A stretch of 36,035 nt of DNA from a virus, in the IMG/VR virus record IMGVR_UViG_3300028800_000214, positions 1-36,035 of that record; one strand, given 5' to 3'. Shown here piece by piece: positions 22,906 through 31,230 of this stretch. The first letter of the stretch is position 1. Every line of letters starts with the position of its first letter. The position numbers and the translations under genes were made by a program. Under the pieces are notes generated by a model. That model searched no databases. It was given only the letters and a program-made list of their open reading frames with translations, and was not told where the DNA came from.

Positions 22906-23393
22906 CCGACTTCCCCCTTTGGTTCACAGTCATGAAGCCCATCACCATGAAGGCGGAAGGGTTCAGCCCAGAGCCATACCTGTGCCCCGCCAATCGATGG
23001 ACTATCGGATATGGAACGACTCGCTACCCGAACGGTGTCGCCGTCGCCCAGGGAGATCCGAGGATCACCGAGGCGCAAGCCGAGGAATACCTGCTCCATT
23101 CGGCCATGCGCGTCAACGCCGAGTTCATGAAGCTGATCCACGTCCAGCTAACGGTAAACCAGCAGGCGGCCCTGACCGACCTCGCCTACAACATCGGGGT
23201 CGGCGCCCACGACGGCGTCAAGGGAGACCTGGCGGACTCGACCCTGCTCGACCACCTGAACCGGGGTGACTTCGCCGCCGCCGCGTCCCAGATCCTGGTC
23301 TGGGACAAAGCCCACGTCAAGGGAAAGGTCGTTGCCCTCCCAGGCCTGACGGCTCGCCGTAAGGTGGACCACGATCTTTTCCTGAAGCCATAA
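22902..23393 (+). CDS. GH24 endolysin (T4-type lysozyme)
   Basis: 163 residues. The catalytic segment starts at KAEGFSPEPYLCPANRW and continues to TIGYGTT, placing Glu, then Cys nine residues on, then Thr. Cys replaces the usual Asp, a common variant in GH24. Later LTDLAYNIGVGAHDG and TARRKVDHDLFL match the C-lobe. It cleaves peptidoglycan at lysis. No signal peptide or SAR segment is seen, so a holin is needed for release; none is identified with certainty. Confidence 0.9.
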   Translation: MTDFPLWFTVMKPITMKAEGFSPEPYLCPANRWTIGYGTTRYPNGVAVAQGDPRITEAQAEEYLLHSAMRVNAEFMKLIHVQLTVNQQAALTDLAYNIGVGAHDGVKGDLADSTLLDHLNRGDFAAAASQILVWDKAHVKGKVVALPGLTARRKVDHDLFLKP

Positions 23394-23396
23394 ATA
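23389..23396 (+). promoter_or_regulatory. Candidate late promoter CATAAATA, four bases before a start codon
   Basis: It overlaps the endolysin stop codon and ends four bases before the ATG at 23401. If T4 geometry holds (octamer at -13 to -6), the RNA would start at about 23402, at the ATG. No ribosome-binding site is seen between. Confidence 0.6.
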
Positions 23397-23400
23397 TGGG

Positions 23401-24114
23401 ATGGCCACGCTACCGTTCACCCTCCAGTACCACGACGAGCTCAACCCAAAGATCTGGGATGGAGACCATCTCCGTCCGGAAGTCAGGGAAAAGCTCAAGC
23501 ACATCGCCCTTACCTGGGCCGAGTCGGCGAATATCCCTCTCGAAGACATCCACGACATCGTCATGACCGGCGGGAACGCCAACTTCAACTACTCCGACCA
23601 CTCGGACATCGATGTCCACCTCGTGGTCGACAAGGAGAAGATGGGCCCGAAGGACCTGATCGACGACTACCTCCACGACAAGAAGGTGGTGTGGGAATTC
23701 AAGCACCCCGACATCAGGGTGAGGGGGTACGGGGTGGAACTCTACGCCCAGGGAGTTGATGAACCATTCCCGACGCAGCAGGGTGTCTACTCGGTTGAGG
23801 ACGACACCTGGCACGTGAGACCCTCGCATGACCCAATCGACTATGGGTCTGACACCGGTCTGAAGAGGAAGGTGGACTACTATTCCCGCAGGATCGGGGA
23901 GCTCGTCAACGAACCTGGAAACGTGAAGGCCTTGAAGAACCTAAAGCTCAGGTTGCAGATCAAACGCGGAGCAGGGCTGAGGGCAGCCGGGGAACGTGCT
24001 ATCCCCAACCTTCTGTACAAAGAATTGAGGAACCGCGGAGTATTGGGCGCGGTTAATTTGTACATCCAGAAAAATAAGGATGCAGAACTTTCCCTTGAAA
24101 GTGTCTCCTTATAA
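23401..24114 (+). CDS. Nucleotidyltransferase-fold protein, 3' end replaced
   Basis: 237 residues. VMTGGNANFNYSDHSDIDVH has the GG/S...DxD motif of the polymerase-beta-like nucleotidyltransferase superfamily; similar proteins in T4-like phages are annotated as nucleotidyltransferases and are often late or virion-associated. There is a late-promoter motif before the ATG. From about 24040 the codons become A+T-rich and the protein ends AELSLESVSL. A second, GC-rich version of that end (AELSLEGVDRRQVR) is found at 24683-24727 after the HNH gene, so the present C-terminus was delivered by the insertion. Confidence 0.75.
   Translation: MATLPFTLQYHDELNPKIWDGDHLRPEVREKLKHIALTWAESANIPLEDIHDIVMTGGNANFNYSDHSDIDVHLVVDKEKMGPKDLIDDYLHDKKVVWEFKHPDIRVRGYGVELYAQGVDEPFPTQQGVYSVEDDTWHVRPSHDPIDYGSDTGLKRKVDYYSRRIGELVNEPGNVKALKNLKLRLQIKRGAGLRAAGERAIPNLLYKELRNRGVLGAVNLYIQKNKDAELSLESVSL
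24082..24105 (+). repeat. Recoded copy of the target gene end (pairs with 24683-24706)
   Basis: These 24 bases encode AELSLESV. Bases 24683-24706 encode AELSLEGV. They agree at 16 of 24 positions and all but the Ser/Gly codon differ only at third positions. The pair brackets the HNH gene and marks the insertion boundaries. Confidence 0.75.
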
Positions 24115-24117
24115 ATA
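24110..24117 (+). promoter_or_regulatory. Late promoter TATAAATA before the HNH gene
   Basis: A perfect T4 late consensus four bases before the HNH start codon, at the junction brought in by the mobile element. The expected RNA start is at about 24123. Confidence 0.65.
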
Positions 24118-24121
24118 AGAG

Positions 24122-24727
24122 ATGCTGCCAGAACCAAAGCATCCAAGGTACCTTGATCGTTACTATTGGTTAATAGAATACTCCAGGAATCATCCTCCAA
24201 CAGGTTATCTGGAACGCCATCACATCCATCCCAGATCGATGGGTGGCTCCAATGATTCTTCGAATATCATAGCACTGACAGCAAGACAACACTTCTTAGC
24301 ACATTGGCTCCTATGGAAAGCTTACAGGAATCGAAAAACTGCGTTCGCATTCAGAATGATGTGTCAGGCTAAGCGTGGATACCAAGAGAGATACTCGAGG
24401 ATCTCCTCTCGTCTATATGAAGCAATCAATTCTGATGTTTCTCACTCAGACGCGACGAAACAGAAGATGTCTCAGTCTGCAAGAGGCAAACCAAAATCTA
24501 ATGAACATCGAAGAAACATCAGTATTGCCAACAGAGGCATAGGAAAGGGGAGAAAGCAAGATCCAGAATGGATAGCTAAGAGAACTGCCCATAGACGAGG
24601 AGAAGTTGCTCCACGGGTTTCATGCGTTCTATGTCATAAAGAGGTCGATGTTAGAAATCTCTCAAGACACCATAAACACGCCGCCGAGCTCTCACTCGAA
24701 GGCGTTGACCGGCGCCAGGTTCGATAG
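24122..24727 (+). CDS. HNH homing endonuclease (with NUMOD3-like motif)
   Basis: 201 residues. The HNH core is LERHHIHPRSMGGSNDSSNI followed by ALTARQHFLAHWLLWKAY. A NUMOD3-like DNA-binding region reads SDATKQKMSQSARGKPKS and a C-terminal zinc finger reads CVLCHKEVDVRNLSRHHKH. Codon use is A+T-rich, unlike all neighbours, as expected of a recently arrived mobile gene. The last 15 residues (AELSLEGVDRRQVR with one Ala before) are the original end of the invaded nucleotidyltransferase gene, read in a new frame relationship and now fused to the nuclease. Confidence 0.9.
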   Translation: MLPEPKHPRYLDRYYWLIEYSRNHPPTGYLERHHIHPRSMGGSNDSSNIIALTARQHFLAHWLLWKAYRNRKTAFAFRMMCQAKRGYQERYSRISSRLYEAINSDVSHSDATKQKMSQSARGKPKSNEHRRNISIANRGIGKGRKQDPEWIAKRTAHRRGEVAPRVSCVLCHKEVDVRNLSRHHKHAAELSLEGVDRRQVR

Positions 24728-24875
24728 GGCTGTAGCTCCTATCGTCTAAAGCTTTTTGCAGGTCCCTCTCTGACTGCGGCAAGCCGTCGTAGTCGAACAT
24801 CTGTTCGGCACTATAGAGGTCGCCGATGTAGATCGTCGAACGAGCGATGGACCAGTCCATCTTGTCGCCGTCCAT
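24651..24875 (-). CDS. Hypothetical protein with 3' end in the HNH insertion
   Basis: 74 residues, ATG at 24875 sharing bases with the upstream TGA. It begins MDGDKMDWSIARSTIYIGDL and contains SERDLQKALDD. The final 25 or so residues are Arg-rich and are encoded antisense to the end of the HNH gene, so the tail is probably new and the native protein ended differently. Last gene of the reverse operon, convergent with the nucleotidyltransferase and HNH genes. Confidence 0.6.
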   Translation of the reverse strand: MDGDKMDWSIARSTIYIGDLYSAEQMFDYDGLPQSERDLQKALDDRSYSPIEPGAGQRLRVRARRRVYGVLRDF

Positions 24876-25345
24876 CACACCTTCTCCTTCCACGACTTCG
24901 GCAACGGCCGTTGACGCAGGCCTTTCTTGTGACCCTCGTCGTCCTTGACGTCCTTGTGTTCCCATCCAACCGGGATACGCTGTCCGGGAGGCAAGCACCA
25001 GAGGTGGTACTTGTTCGAGGTATCGACGAGACGAGATTCGGCTGGGTAGAGCTCGATCGCTTCCACCTCAGGGCCGACGAGTTGGTTCTTGATGTCCTGG
25101 AACTCACGCCAGTCCCTGAAGATGACGTTACCGTCCCTGCGCCTGATGTTCAACTGGGTCCAGCCGGTAGGGTTCCTGCGGACCTCGACCTGGTAGGTTT
25201 CGTTGATCCAGACCTCGACATTCGCCTGATCTTCATCAATCCACTGGATGGCGCCGGCCTCGTCGAGACCGTATTGTTCCATGGTCACCTTGATGAGCTC
25301 ATGAGAGAGCGGCTTGAACGAAGTGGCTTTCTGGAGAGGCTGCAT
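24875..25345 (-). CDS. DUF7694-like phage protein
   Basis: 156 residues. MEQYGLDEAGAIQWIDEDQ and EVWINETYQVEVRR in the first half, and QDIKNQLVGPEVEAIELYPA followed by ESRLVDTSNKYHLW in the second, fit a family found widely in phages and prophages, of unknown function. One base separates it from the upstream gene, and it shares stop and start bases with the downstream one. Confidence 0.7.
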   Translation of the reverse strand: MQPLQKATSFKPLSHELIKVTMEQYGLDEAGAIQWIDEDQANVEVWINETYQVEVRRNPTGWTQLNIRRRDGNVIFRDWREFQDIKNQLVGPEVEAIELYPAESRLVDTSNKYHLWCLPPGQRIPVGWEHKDVKDDEGHKKGLRQRPLPKSWKEKV

Positions 25346-25346
25346 C

Positions 25347-25640
25347 TTACTTCTCGGCGGCGAGTTTGATGAGGTCGGCAAGATCGTTGAAATAGAGGGC
25401 GATCTCGTTCCACCCAGAAGAATGGCCACTGTCCCAGGCGATGCTGAAGGCCTTATCGAGGACCTTCTTAGGGAAGCTGATGACTCCATGGAATTCGAAC
25501 AGGTCCTTCTTGAACTGGTCGTATAGACGGTCGTTTTCGGCCTTGTAGGCCTCCCATACAGCTCGGTCCTTAGACCGAGGGGAGTACGGTAGCTTGTTCT
25601 CGTAAGCCTTGGCGTCAATCTGGTCAAAAATGTTCGTCAT
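25347..25640 (-). CDS. Conserved hypothetical protein
   Basis: 97 residues, ATG at 25640 with an AAGGAAGG ribosome-binding site. It starts MTNIFDQIDAKAYENKLPYS and has a C-terminal helix pair AFSIAWDSGHSSGWNEIALY and FNDLADLIKLA, resembling small phage proteins of unknown function. First gene of the reverse operon, reading away from the polymerase gene. Confidence 0.65.
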   Translation of the reverse strand: MTNIFDQIDAKAYENKLPYSPRSKDRAVWEAYKAENDRLYDQFKKDLFEFHGVISFPKKVLDKAFSIAWDSGHSSGWNEIALYFNDLADLIKLAAEK

Positions 25641-25751
25641 GGCGGTATTCCCTTCCTTGATTCTCCCCCATCCTATTCTCGTTTCCGAAAAAAGTAAACA
25701 GCGGTCTCGCGCATCGACGCATACATAGGCCGAACCCACCCACAGGTACAC
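25641..25751. promoter_or_regulatory. Divergent promoter region, polymerase gene and reverse operon
   Basis: 111 bases without a gene. Forward: CATACATAGGCCG at 25720-25732, nearly identical to the motif before uvsX, lies 20 bases before the gene 43 ATG. Reverse: the complement of an A-rich tract at 25686-25700 precedes GAATAGGAT, a possible -35/-10 for the operon starting at 25640. Confidence 0.45.
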
Positions 25752-28268
25752 ATGAGATTCTACACCTCCGCGTTCGCTCGTGGCGACAACGTCTATGTCC
25801 GTTTCGTGGAGGACGGGAAGCGCTTCCAGAGGAAGGTGAAGTACGCGCCGTACCTGTTCCTCCCCACAGACGAGCCAGATGCAGAGTACCACACTATCTA
25901 CGGTAAGCCGGTCCGGAAGAAGGACTTCGATGGGATGTGGGAAGCCAAGCAGTTCTTGAAGGAGTTCGAGGACGTGGAGGGGTTCGAGGTCTACGGCATG
26001 GACGACTTCGTCTACTGCTTCCTCAACGACGCTTTCCAGGGCGAAGTGGTCTATGACAGGAACCAACTCAACATCGGAACCATCGACATCGAGGTGGAGT
26101 CCGACGACGGGTTCCCTGACATCCGAAAGGCAGAAAAGGCCGTCACGGCCATCACCCTCTCGATACGGGGCCACTGCTACTCCTTCGGATGCGGTGAGTT
26201 CAGGACTGACAACCCGAACGTCACGTACTGGAAGTACTCAGATGAGTCGACGATGCTCCAGAGCTTCCTCCACTTCTGGGAGGAACAGAACCTCGACGTC
26301 GTTACCGGTTGGTATATCGAGTTCTTCGATATGCCGTACCTCGTCAACAGGCTCCAAAGGATCCTAGGGGAGGACTACGCCAAGAAGCTGTCGCCGTGGC
26401 AGACCCTCTTCGAGAGGGAAGTCGTCGTCAACGACCGGCCTGTGCAGGTGTTCACTCCGGCGGGCATCGCCGTCCTGGACTACATGCGCCTCTACAAGAA
26501 GTTCCGGTTGGTGCCGCAGGAGTCCTACACCCTCAATCACGTCTGCCAGCAGGAGATCGGGGAAGGTAAACTCGACTACTCAGAGCACGACGACCTCTTC
26601 AGCCTGTACAAGCACGACTTCCAGAAGTTCATGGCGTACAACATCAAGGACGTCGTGCTCGTCGACAAGCTCGATGCCAAGCTGGGCCTCCTCGACCTGG
26701 CCTTCACCCTGGCGTACGACTCCAAGATCAACCTCGACCAGGTGTTCGGTCCGGTGAAGATGTGGGACGTCATCGTCCACAACTACCTGATCGAACGCAA
26801 CATCGTCATCCCGATGTTCAAGAAGGGCGACAAGTTCGGTGAGTTCGAGGGCGCCTTCGTGAAGGAACCCCTTCCGGGTATGCACGAGTGGGTGGCGTCT
26901 TACGACGTCAACGCCCTGTACCCATCCCTCATCGTCCAGCACAATATCTCACCGGAGACCTTCCGAGGTTTTTATCCCAGGAGCTTCGACGAGAAGACCG
27001 AGCTCCTCAAGGGAGCACACATCAAGGACGAAGTTCTCCAGGCACGCCTGCGCGACGAAAACTTGTCATTCTGCATGAACTCTACGCTCTGGGACAGGTC
27101 AAAGGCAGGAGTTTTCCCAGAGCTCGTCGAGAAGTTCTTGGCTGACCGAAAGGTCTTCAAGAACAAGATGAAGGAAGCCGAGAGGGCAAACGCCGCCAAC
27201 CCGTCCAGGGAACTGGAGTTCGCCATCTCCAGGTACCACAACCTGCAGAACACCAAGAAGGTCCAGCTCAATTCCCTGTACGGCGCCCTGGGAAACCAGT
27301 ATTTCCGCTGGTACAAGCTGGCGTTCGCAGAGGCCATCACCAAGACCGGCCGGATCGTCATCCAGACGGTAGAGCAGGACGTCAACACCTATCTCAACAA
27401 GGTGCTCGATACCGGTAACAAGGACTACGTCATCGCCATCGATACCGACTCCAACTACATCGGTCTCGGAGGGGTGTTCGACAAGTTCGTGAAGCCGATG
27501 GGTAAGGTCCCCATGAAGACCGTCATCGACACCATCGACTACTTCTGCTCAGTCAGGTTGGAGGCACAGATCAACAAGTGCTTCGCCAGGGTTGCCGTCG
27601 AGACCAACGCCATGAAGCCTTTCCTCCAGATGAAGAGGGAAGTCATCGCCGAGCGTGGCGTATGGACCGCCAAGAAAAAGTATGTCCTGAATGTTTGGGA
27701 CCAGGAAGGCATTCGATACGACAAGCCGAAGCTCAAGGTCACCGGTCTAGAGCTGATCAAGTCTTCAACGCCTGCCATCTGTCGAGAGCGCCTCAAGGAA
27801 GCCGTGTCCATTATCATGTCGGGGACCAACAAGGAACTCATCGAACACATCGATAGGTTCAGGGAGGAGTTCCGAACCCTCCGTTTGGACGAGATAGGGA
27901 AGCCACAGGGTATCCACGGAATGTCTCAGTACACGGATGCGAGGACCATGACTCCAGTAAAAGGTTGTCCCATGCACGTCCGTGGTGCCATTGCCTTCAA
28001 CAGGATGTTGGCTGAGAAAGGACTCGAGGGTAAGTACCATCCGATCCGTGATTCCGACAAGATCAAGGTATGCTACCTTCGTGAACCAAATCCCCTCAGG
28101 GAGAACATCATCTCCGTCCTGACCGTGCTGCCCAAGGAGTTCGGTCTCGACGGGTACATCGACTACGATACCCAGTTCGAGAAGTCCTTTGTTTCGCCGA
28201 TCACCCTCATCACCAATCGCATCGGCTGGACCACGGAAGTGAAGGCGTCGCTCGACGCCTTCATGTGA
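25752..28268 (+). CDS. 43: gp43 family-B DNA polymerase
   Basis: 838 residues (T4: 898). Exonuclease motif I is TIDIEVES and motif III is YNIKDVV. In motif II, GWYIEFFDMPY, the usual Asn is Tyr at residue 188. Polymerase motif A is SYDVNALYPSLI, motif B KKVQLNSLYGALGN, motif C IDTDSNY with Asp564, and KKKYVLN follows. It replicates phage DNA with proofreading. One continuous gene, with no intron or split as seen in some T4-like phages. Confidence 0.95.
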   Translation: MRFYTSAFARGDNVYVRFVEDGKRFQRKVKYAPYLFLPTDEPDAEYHTIYGKPVRKKDFDGMWEAKQFLKEFEDVEGFEVYGMDDFVYCFLNDAFQGEVVYDRNQLNIGTIDIEVESDDGFPDIRKAEKAVTAITLSIRGHCYSFGCGEFRTDNPNVTYWKYSDESTMLQSFLHFWEEQNLDVVTGWYIEFFDMPYLVNRLQRILGEDYAKKLSPWQTLFEREVVVNDRPVQVFTPAGIAVLDYMRLYKKFRLVPQESYTLNHVCQQEIGEGKLDYSEHDDLFSLYKHDFQKFMAYNIKDVVLVDKLDAKLGLLDLAFTLAYDSKINLDQVFGPVKMWDVIVHNYLIERNIVIPMFKKGDKFGEFEGAFVKEPLPGMHEWVASYDVNALYPSLIVQHNISPETFRGFYPRSFDEKTELLKGAHIKDEVLQARLRDENLSFCMNSTLWDRSKAGVFPELVEKFLADRKVFKNKMKEAERANAANPSRELEFAISRYHNLQNTKKVQLNSLYGALGNQYFRWYKLAFAEAITKTGRIVIQTVEQDVNTYLNKVLDTGNKDYVIAIDTDSNYIGLGGVFDKFVKPMGKVPMKTVIDTIDYFCSVRLEAQINKCFARVAVETNAMKPFLQMKREVIAERGVWTAKKKYVLNVWDQEGIRYDKPKLKVTGLELIKSSTPAICRERLKEAVSIIMSGTNKELIEHIDRFREEFRTLRLDEIGKPQGIHGMSQYTDARTMTPVKGCPMHVRGAIAFNRMLAEKGLEGKYHPIRDSDKIKVCYLREPNPLRENIISVLTVLPKEFGLDGYIDYDTQFEKSFVSPITLITNRIGWTTEVKASLDAFM

Positions 28269-28273
28269 CCGGA

Positions 28274-28286
28274 GATACATAGGCCG
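28274..28286 (+). promoter_or_regulatory. ATACATAGGCCG motif before uvsX
   Basis: GATACATAGGCCG lies between gene 43 and uvsX, 13 bases before the uvsX start, which has its own AAGGAG site at 28289-28294. The same 12-base core occurs before gene 43. A phage-specific promoter or a binding site for a regulator is possible. Confidence 0.4.
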
Positions 28287-28299
28287 CCAAGGAGAACCA

Positions 28300-29349
28300 A
28301 TGTCAACCGATCTCGTCAAGAAGCTGCTGAAGAACACAACCATAGACGATACCTCCCTCCTGGAGGAGTCCAAGCTCTTTACGGAAAAGGACATGATCAC
28401 GACCGTCATCCCGATGCTGAACGTGGCGTTCTCAGCAAAGCTTGACGGTGGCTTCGTCCCAGGTCTCACCATGTGGGCCGGCCCCTCGAAGCACTTCAAG
28501 ACTCTCTTCGCCCTCATCCAGGCGCAGACCTACATGAAGAAGTACCCTGACTCGGTGTTCCTCTTCTACGTCTCCGAGTTCGGTTCCCCTGAGGCCTACT
28601 TCAAGAGCCTGAGGATGGATACCTCCAGGATCGTGATGACTCCTCTGCTGGACGTCGAGCAGCTCAAGCACGACGTCATGAACCAGCTCAACGGCCTCGA
28701 CAGGGGAGACAAGGTATTCGTCGGCATTGACTCCATCGGAAACTTGGCCTCCCGCAAGGAGGTCAACGACGCCATCGCCGGTGAGGACAAGGCGGACTTC
28801 ACCAGGGCGAAGCAGTTCAAGAGCCTCTTCAGGATGGTGACCCCACACCTGACACTGAAGGACATCCCGATGTCGGTGGTCAACCACACCTACAAGGAGA
28901 TGACCATGCACCCTCGCCAGATCGTCGGCGGCGGAACAGGTGGTTACTACTCTTCTGACACAATCTTCATCGTCGGGCGCCAGCAGGAACAGGACAAGGA
29001 GAAGGACCTGACTGGCTACAACTTCATCATCAACGTGGAGAAGAGCAGGTACGTACGGGAGAAGTCGAAGATCCCGATTGAGGTCAGGTTCGATGGGGGA
29101 GTTTCTCCGTGGTCAGGACTGCTGGAGGTCGCGATCGAGACCGGCCACGTCACGAAACCAAAGGCGGGTTACTACCTCGGGGCTGGCGACAAAGCCGTCT
29201 CAAAAGCTGAGACCGACTCCATCGATTTCTGGCGTCCCATCCTGACGGATACTTCTTTCCAAGAAGCTGTCACCAACATGTTCGCCGTGAGCGGCACCGG
29301 GGAGATCCTCTCCGAAGCCGGGTCTATGGAAACCATCGGGGACGAATAA
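28300..29349 (+). CDS. uvsX: UvsX recombinase (RecA-like)
   Basis: 349 residues. Walker A is the UvsX-type WAGPSKHFKTLFALI near residue 49, Walker B is KVFVGIDSIGNLAS near 137, and KSLFRMVTPHL and VVNHTYKEM lie in the core, with the DNA-binding loop near GGTGGYYSSD. UvsX forms filaments on single-stranded DNA and carries out strand exchange, loaded by UvsY. Confidence 0.95.
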   Translation: MSTDLVKKLLKNTTIDDTSLLEESKLFTEKDMITTVIPMLNVAFSAKLDGGFVPGLTMWAGPSKHFKTLFALIQAQTYMKKYPDSVFLFYVSEFGSPEAYFKSLRMDTSRIVMTPLLDVEQLKHDVMNQLNGLDRGDKVFVGIDSIGNLASRKEVNDAIAGEDKADFTRAKQFKSLFRMVTPHLTLKDIPMSVVNHTYKEMTMHPRQIVGGGTGGYYSSDTIFIVGRQQEQDKEKDLTGYNFIINVEKSRYVREKSKIPIEVRFDGGVSPWSGLLEVAIETGHVTKPKAGYYLGAGDKAVSKAETDSIDFWRPILTDTSFQEAVTNMFAVSGTGEILSEAGSMETIGDE

Positions 29350-29350
29350 G

Positions 29351-30733
29351 TTGCAGGAAAAACTCATCCTATCACACCTGCTCCTGAACGAGGAGTATGG
29401 GCGAAAGATCGTGCACTTCCTCAAGCCTGAGTACTTCTCAGACAGGGTGGAGCGCAAGGTATATGAACTCATCGAGCGACACGTCAAGCGCTACAACGCC
29501 TTCCCAACGAAGGAAAGCCTGGCGTCGATCCTTGCCGGAGAGAACGGCATGGATGAAGCCCTGTTCACGGGAGCCCTCGATCTTACAGAGAGTCTGGAGA
29601 TCGAGAAGGCAACCGACCAGCGATGGCTCATCGACGAGACCGAGAAGTTCTGCAGGTTCAAGGCCCTCACCAACGCCATCTCGGAGAGCATCAAGATCCT
29701 GGAAGGCAAGGACCCAAAGGACCATCGAACTCCGGATGTGTTGCCTCAGCTTCTCACCGATGCCCTCTCTGTGTCGTTTGAAGTGGCTATCGGTCACGAC
29801 TACTTCGCCGATGCAGATCGTCGTTTCGATTTCTACCACGTCCAGGAAACCCGTATCCCATTCGACCTGAGGATGCTGAACCGCATCACCAGAGGTGGAC
29901 TACTCAAGAAGACCCTCACGGTTCTCCTGGCTTCTACCGGCGTCGGCAAGACGATGTTCATGTGCCACCTCGCCGCGTTCAACTTGATGTCTGGAAAGAA
30001 CGTCCTCTACATCTCAGGTGAGATGCAGGAAGAGAAAATCTCGGAGCGCATCGACGCCAACCTCCTCGGCATCACGACCGAGGAACTGCGTGCCTTGTCG
30101 CGTGAGGATTTCCAGAAGAAGGTCTCAGCCGTTCACGCCAAGACGAAGGGCAACCTCGTAGTCAAGGAATTCCCGCCGGCGTCAGTCCACTCCGGCCACA
30201 TCCGTCACCTCATCCAGGAACTGAGGGTCAAGAAGAAGTTCATTCCAGACGTCATCTACGTCGACTACCTCAACCTCTTCACTTCCGCCAGGATGAAGAT
30301 GGGAGGATCGGTAAACACCTACGTCTACATCAAGTCCGTCGCCGAAGAGATCAGAGCCCTGGCAGTGGAGTTCGACGTTCCCGTCATCACCGCCACCCAG
30401 TCGAATCGAGAAGGTTTTGGGAACTCAGACCTGGACCTGGACAACACCTCTGAGTCCTGGGGTCTCCCGGCGACCGCCGACCTGATGCTGGCCCTCATCT
30501 CCAACGAGGAGCTGGAGGAGATGAGGCAGATCATGGTGAAACAATTGAAGAACAGGTACGACGACGTCTCCAGGAACAAGCGTTTCACCATCGGGATGGA
30601 TCGTTCCAGGATGAAGTTCTACGACCTCGACGTACAGGACGGGGGAGATAAATACAAGGCTCCTACCCCCACATCCAGGCCACAATCCGGCACCGGAGGT
30701 GGGGTGATAGAGGGCTCAAAGTTCCAGTTCTAG
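29351..30733 (+). CDS. 41: gp41 replicative helicase (DnaB-like)
   Basis: 460 residues, TTG start one base after the uvsX stop. Walker A is LLASTGVGKTMFM near residue 193, Walker B DVIYVDYLNLF near 299, then ITATQSNREGFG and an Arg-rich MDRSRMKFYDL near the end. It is a hexameric 5'-3' helicase that drives the fork and carries primase. No gene 61 primase or gene 59 loader is in this window. TAG stop. Confidence 0.94.
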   Translation: MQEKLILSHLLLNEEYGRKIVHFLKPEYFSDRVERKVYELIERHVKRYNAFPTKESLASILAGENGMDEALFTGALDLTESLEIEKATDQRWLIDETEKFCRFKALTNAISESIKILEGKDPKDHRTPDVLPQLLTDALSVSFEVAIGHDYFADADRRFDFYHVQETRIPFDLRMLNRITRGGLLKKTLTVLLASTGVGKTMFMCHLAAFNLMSGKNVLYISGEMQEEKISERIDANLLGITTEELRALSREDFQKKVSAVHAKTKGNLVVKEFPPASVHSGHIRHLIQELRVKKKFIPDVIYVDYLNLFTSARMKMGGSVNTYVYIKSVAEEIRALAVEFDVPVITATQSNREGFGNSDLDLDNTSESWGLPATADLMLALISNEELEEMRQIMVKQLKNRYDDVSRNKRFTIGMDRSRMKFYDLDVQDGGDKYKAPTPTSRPQSGTGGGVIEGSKFQF

Positions 30734-30744
30734 GGGAGGGCGGA

Positions 30745-31230
30745 TTGAAGGTTCTCGTCAGCGGTCTGAGGAAGCAATCCAAGATCGACGAGGTCCGAAA
30801 TTCTCTGGAATTCTTCGCATCCCGCCTCATGACCAAGAGGCTCTCCAAGACACTGACGATCAAGGTCCAGTTCCTCGAGGAACTCGAGGGAGGATACGCC
30901 GGGACCTGTGAATCCCTGGTCGACGGTGTCCGTCCGAAGAAATTCGGAATCCAGCTAAAGCGTTCCCTACCCAGATCTAAGCTCCTCAGGACCCTCGCCC
31001 ATGAGATGGTCCACGTCAAGCAGTACGCCAGGGGCGAACTGGACCAGTACGTCAGGAACAACGGGAAGGTTCGCTGGAAGGACAGGTACTACGCTGACGA
31101 CTCCGAGGTGGACTTCCGGACCATGGCCGACGAGTACTGGGACTCCCCGTGGGAGATAGACGCCTACGGCCGAGAGGAAGGCCTCTACAAGCGGTACCTC
31201 AAACACCTGAAGCTGTGTACGGCTCCGTAA
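30745..31230 (+). CDS. SprT-like zinc metalloprotease, copy 1
   Basis: 161 residues, TTG start after a GGGGAGGG site. HEMVHVKQ near residue 89 has the HExxH zinc motif, and DSPWEIDAYGRE near 145 supplies the distal acidic residue, as in SprT-like proteases. Host or DNA-bound phage proteins are possible substrates. A second, related gene lies at 31941-32432. Confidence 0.7.
   Translation: MKVLVSGLRKQSKIDEVRNSLEFFASRLMTKRLSKTLTIKVQFLEELEGGYAGTCESLVDGVRPKKFGIQLKRSLPRSKLLRTLAHEMVHVKQYARGELDQYVRNNGKVRWKDRYYADDSEVDFRTMADEYWDSPWEIDAYGREEGLYKRYLKHLKLCTAP

Noticed and set aside
24082-24706. Group I intron with HNH gene inside
   Set aside because: The sequence repeated at the two junctions is coding and recoded, and no intron core helices could be recognised; a free-standing homing gene fits better. 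A covariance-model search would settle it.
24728-24910. Readthrough extension of the HNH gene after its TAG
   Set aside because: The open frame beyond is antisense to reverse-strand genes and the HNH protein already ends with the captured target-gene end.
24911-25369. A 152-codon forward frame
   Set aside because: Antisense to the DUF7694-like gene, whose motifs are clear; Asp/Val/Leu-rich shadow.
30647-30654. GATAAATA inside gene 41 as a late promoter
   Set aside because: It lies within coding sequence about 90 bases before the next gene, and one mismatch in eight bases is expected by chance in a window this long.
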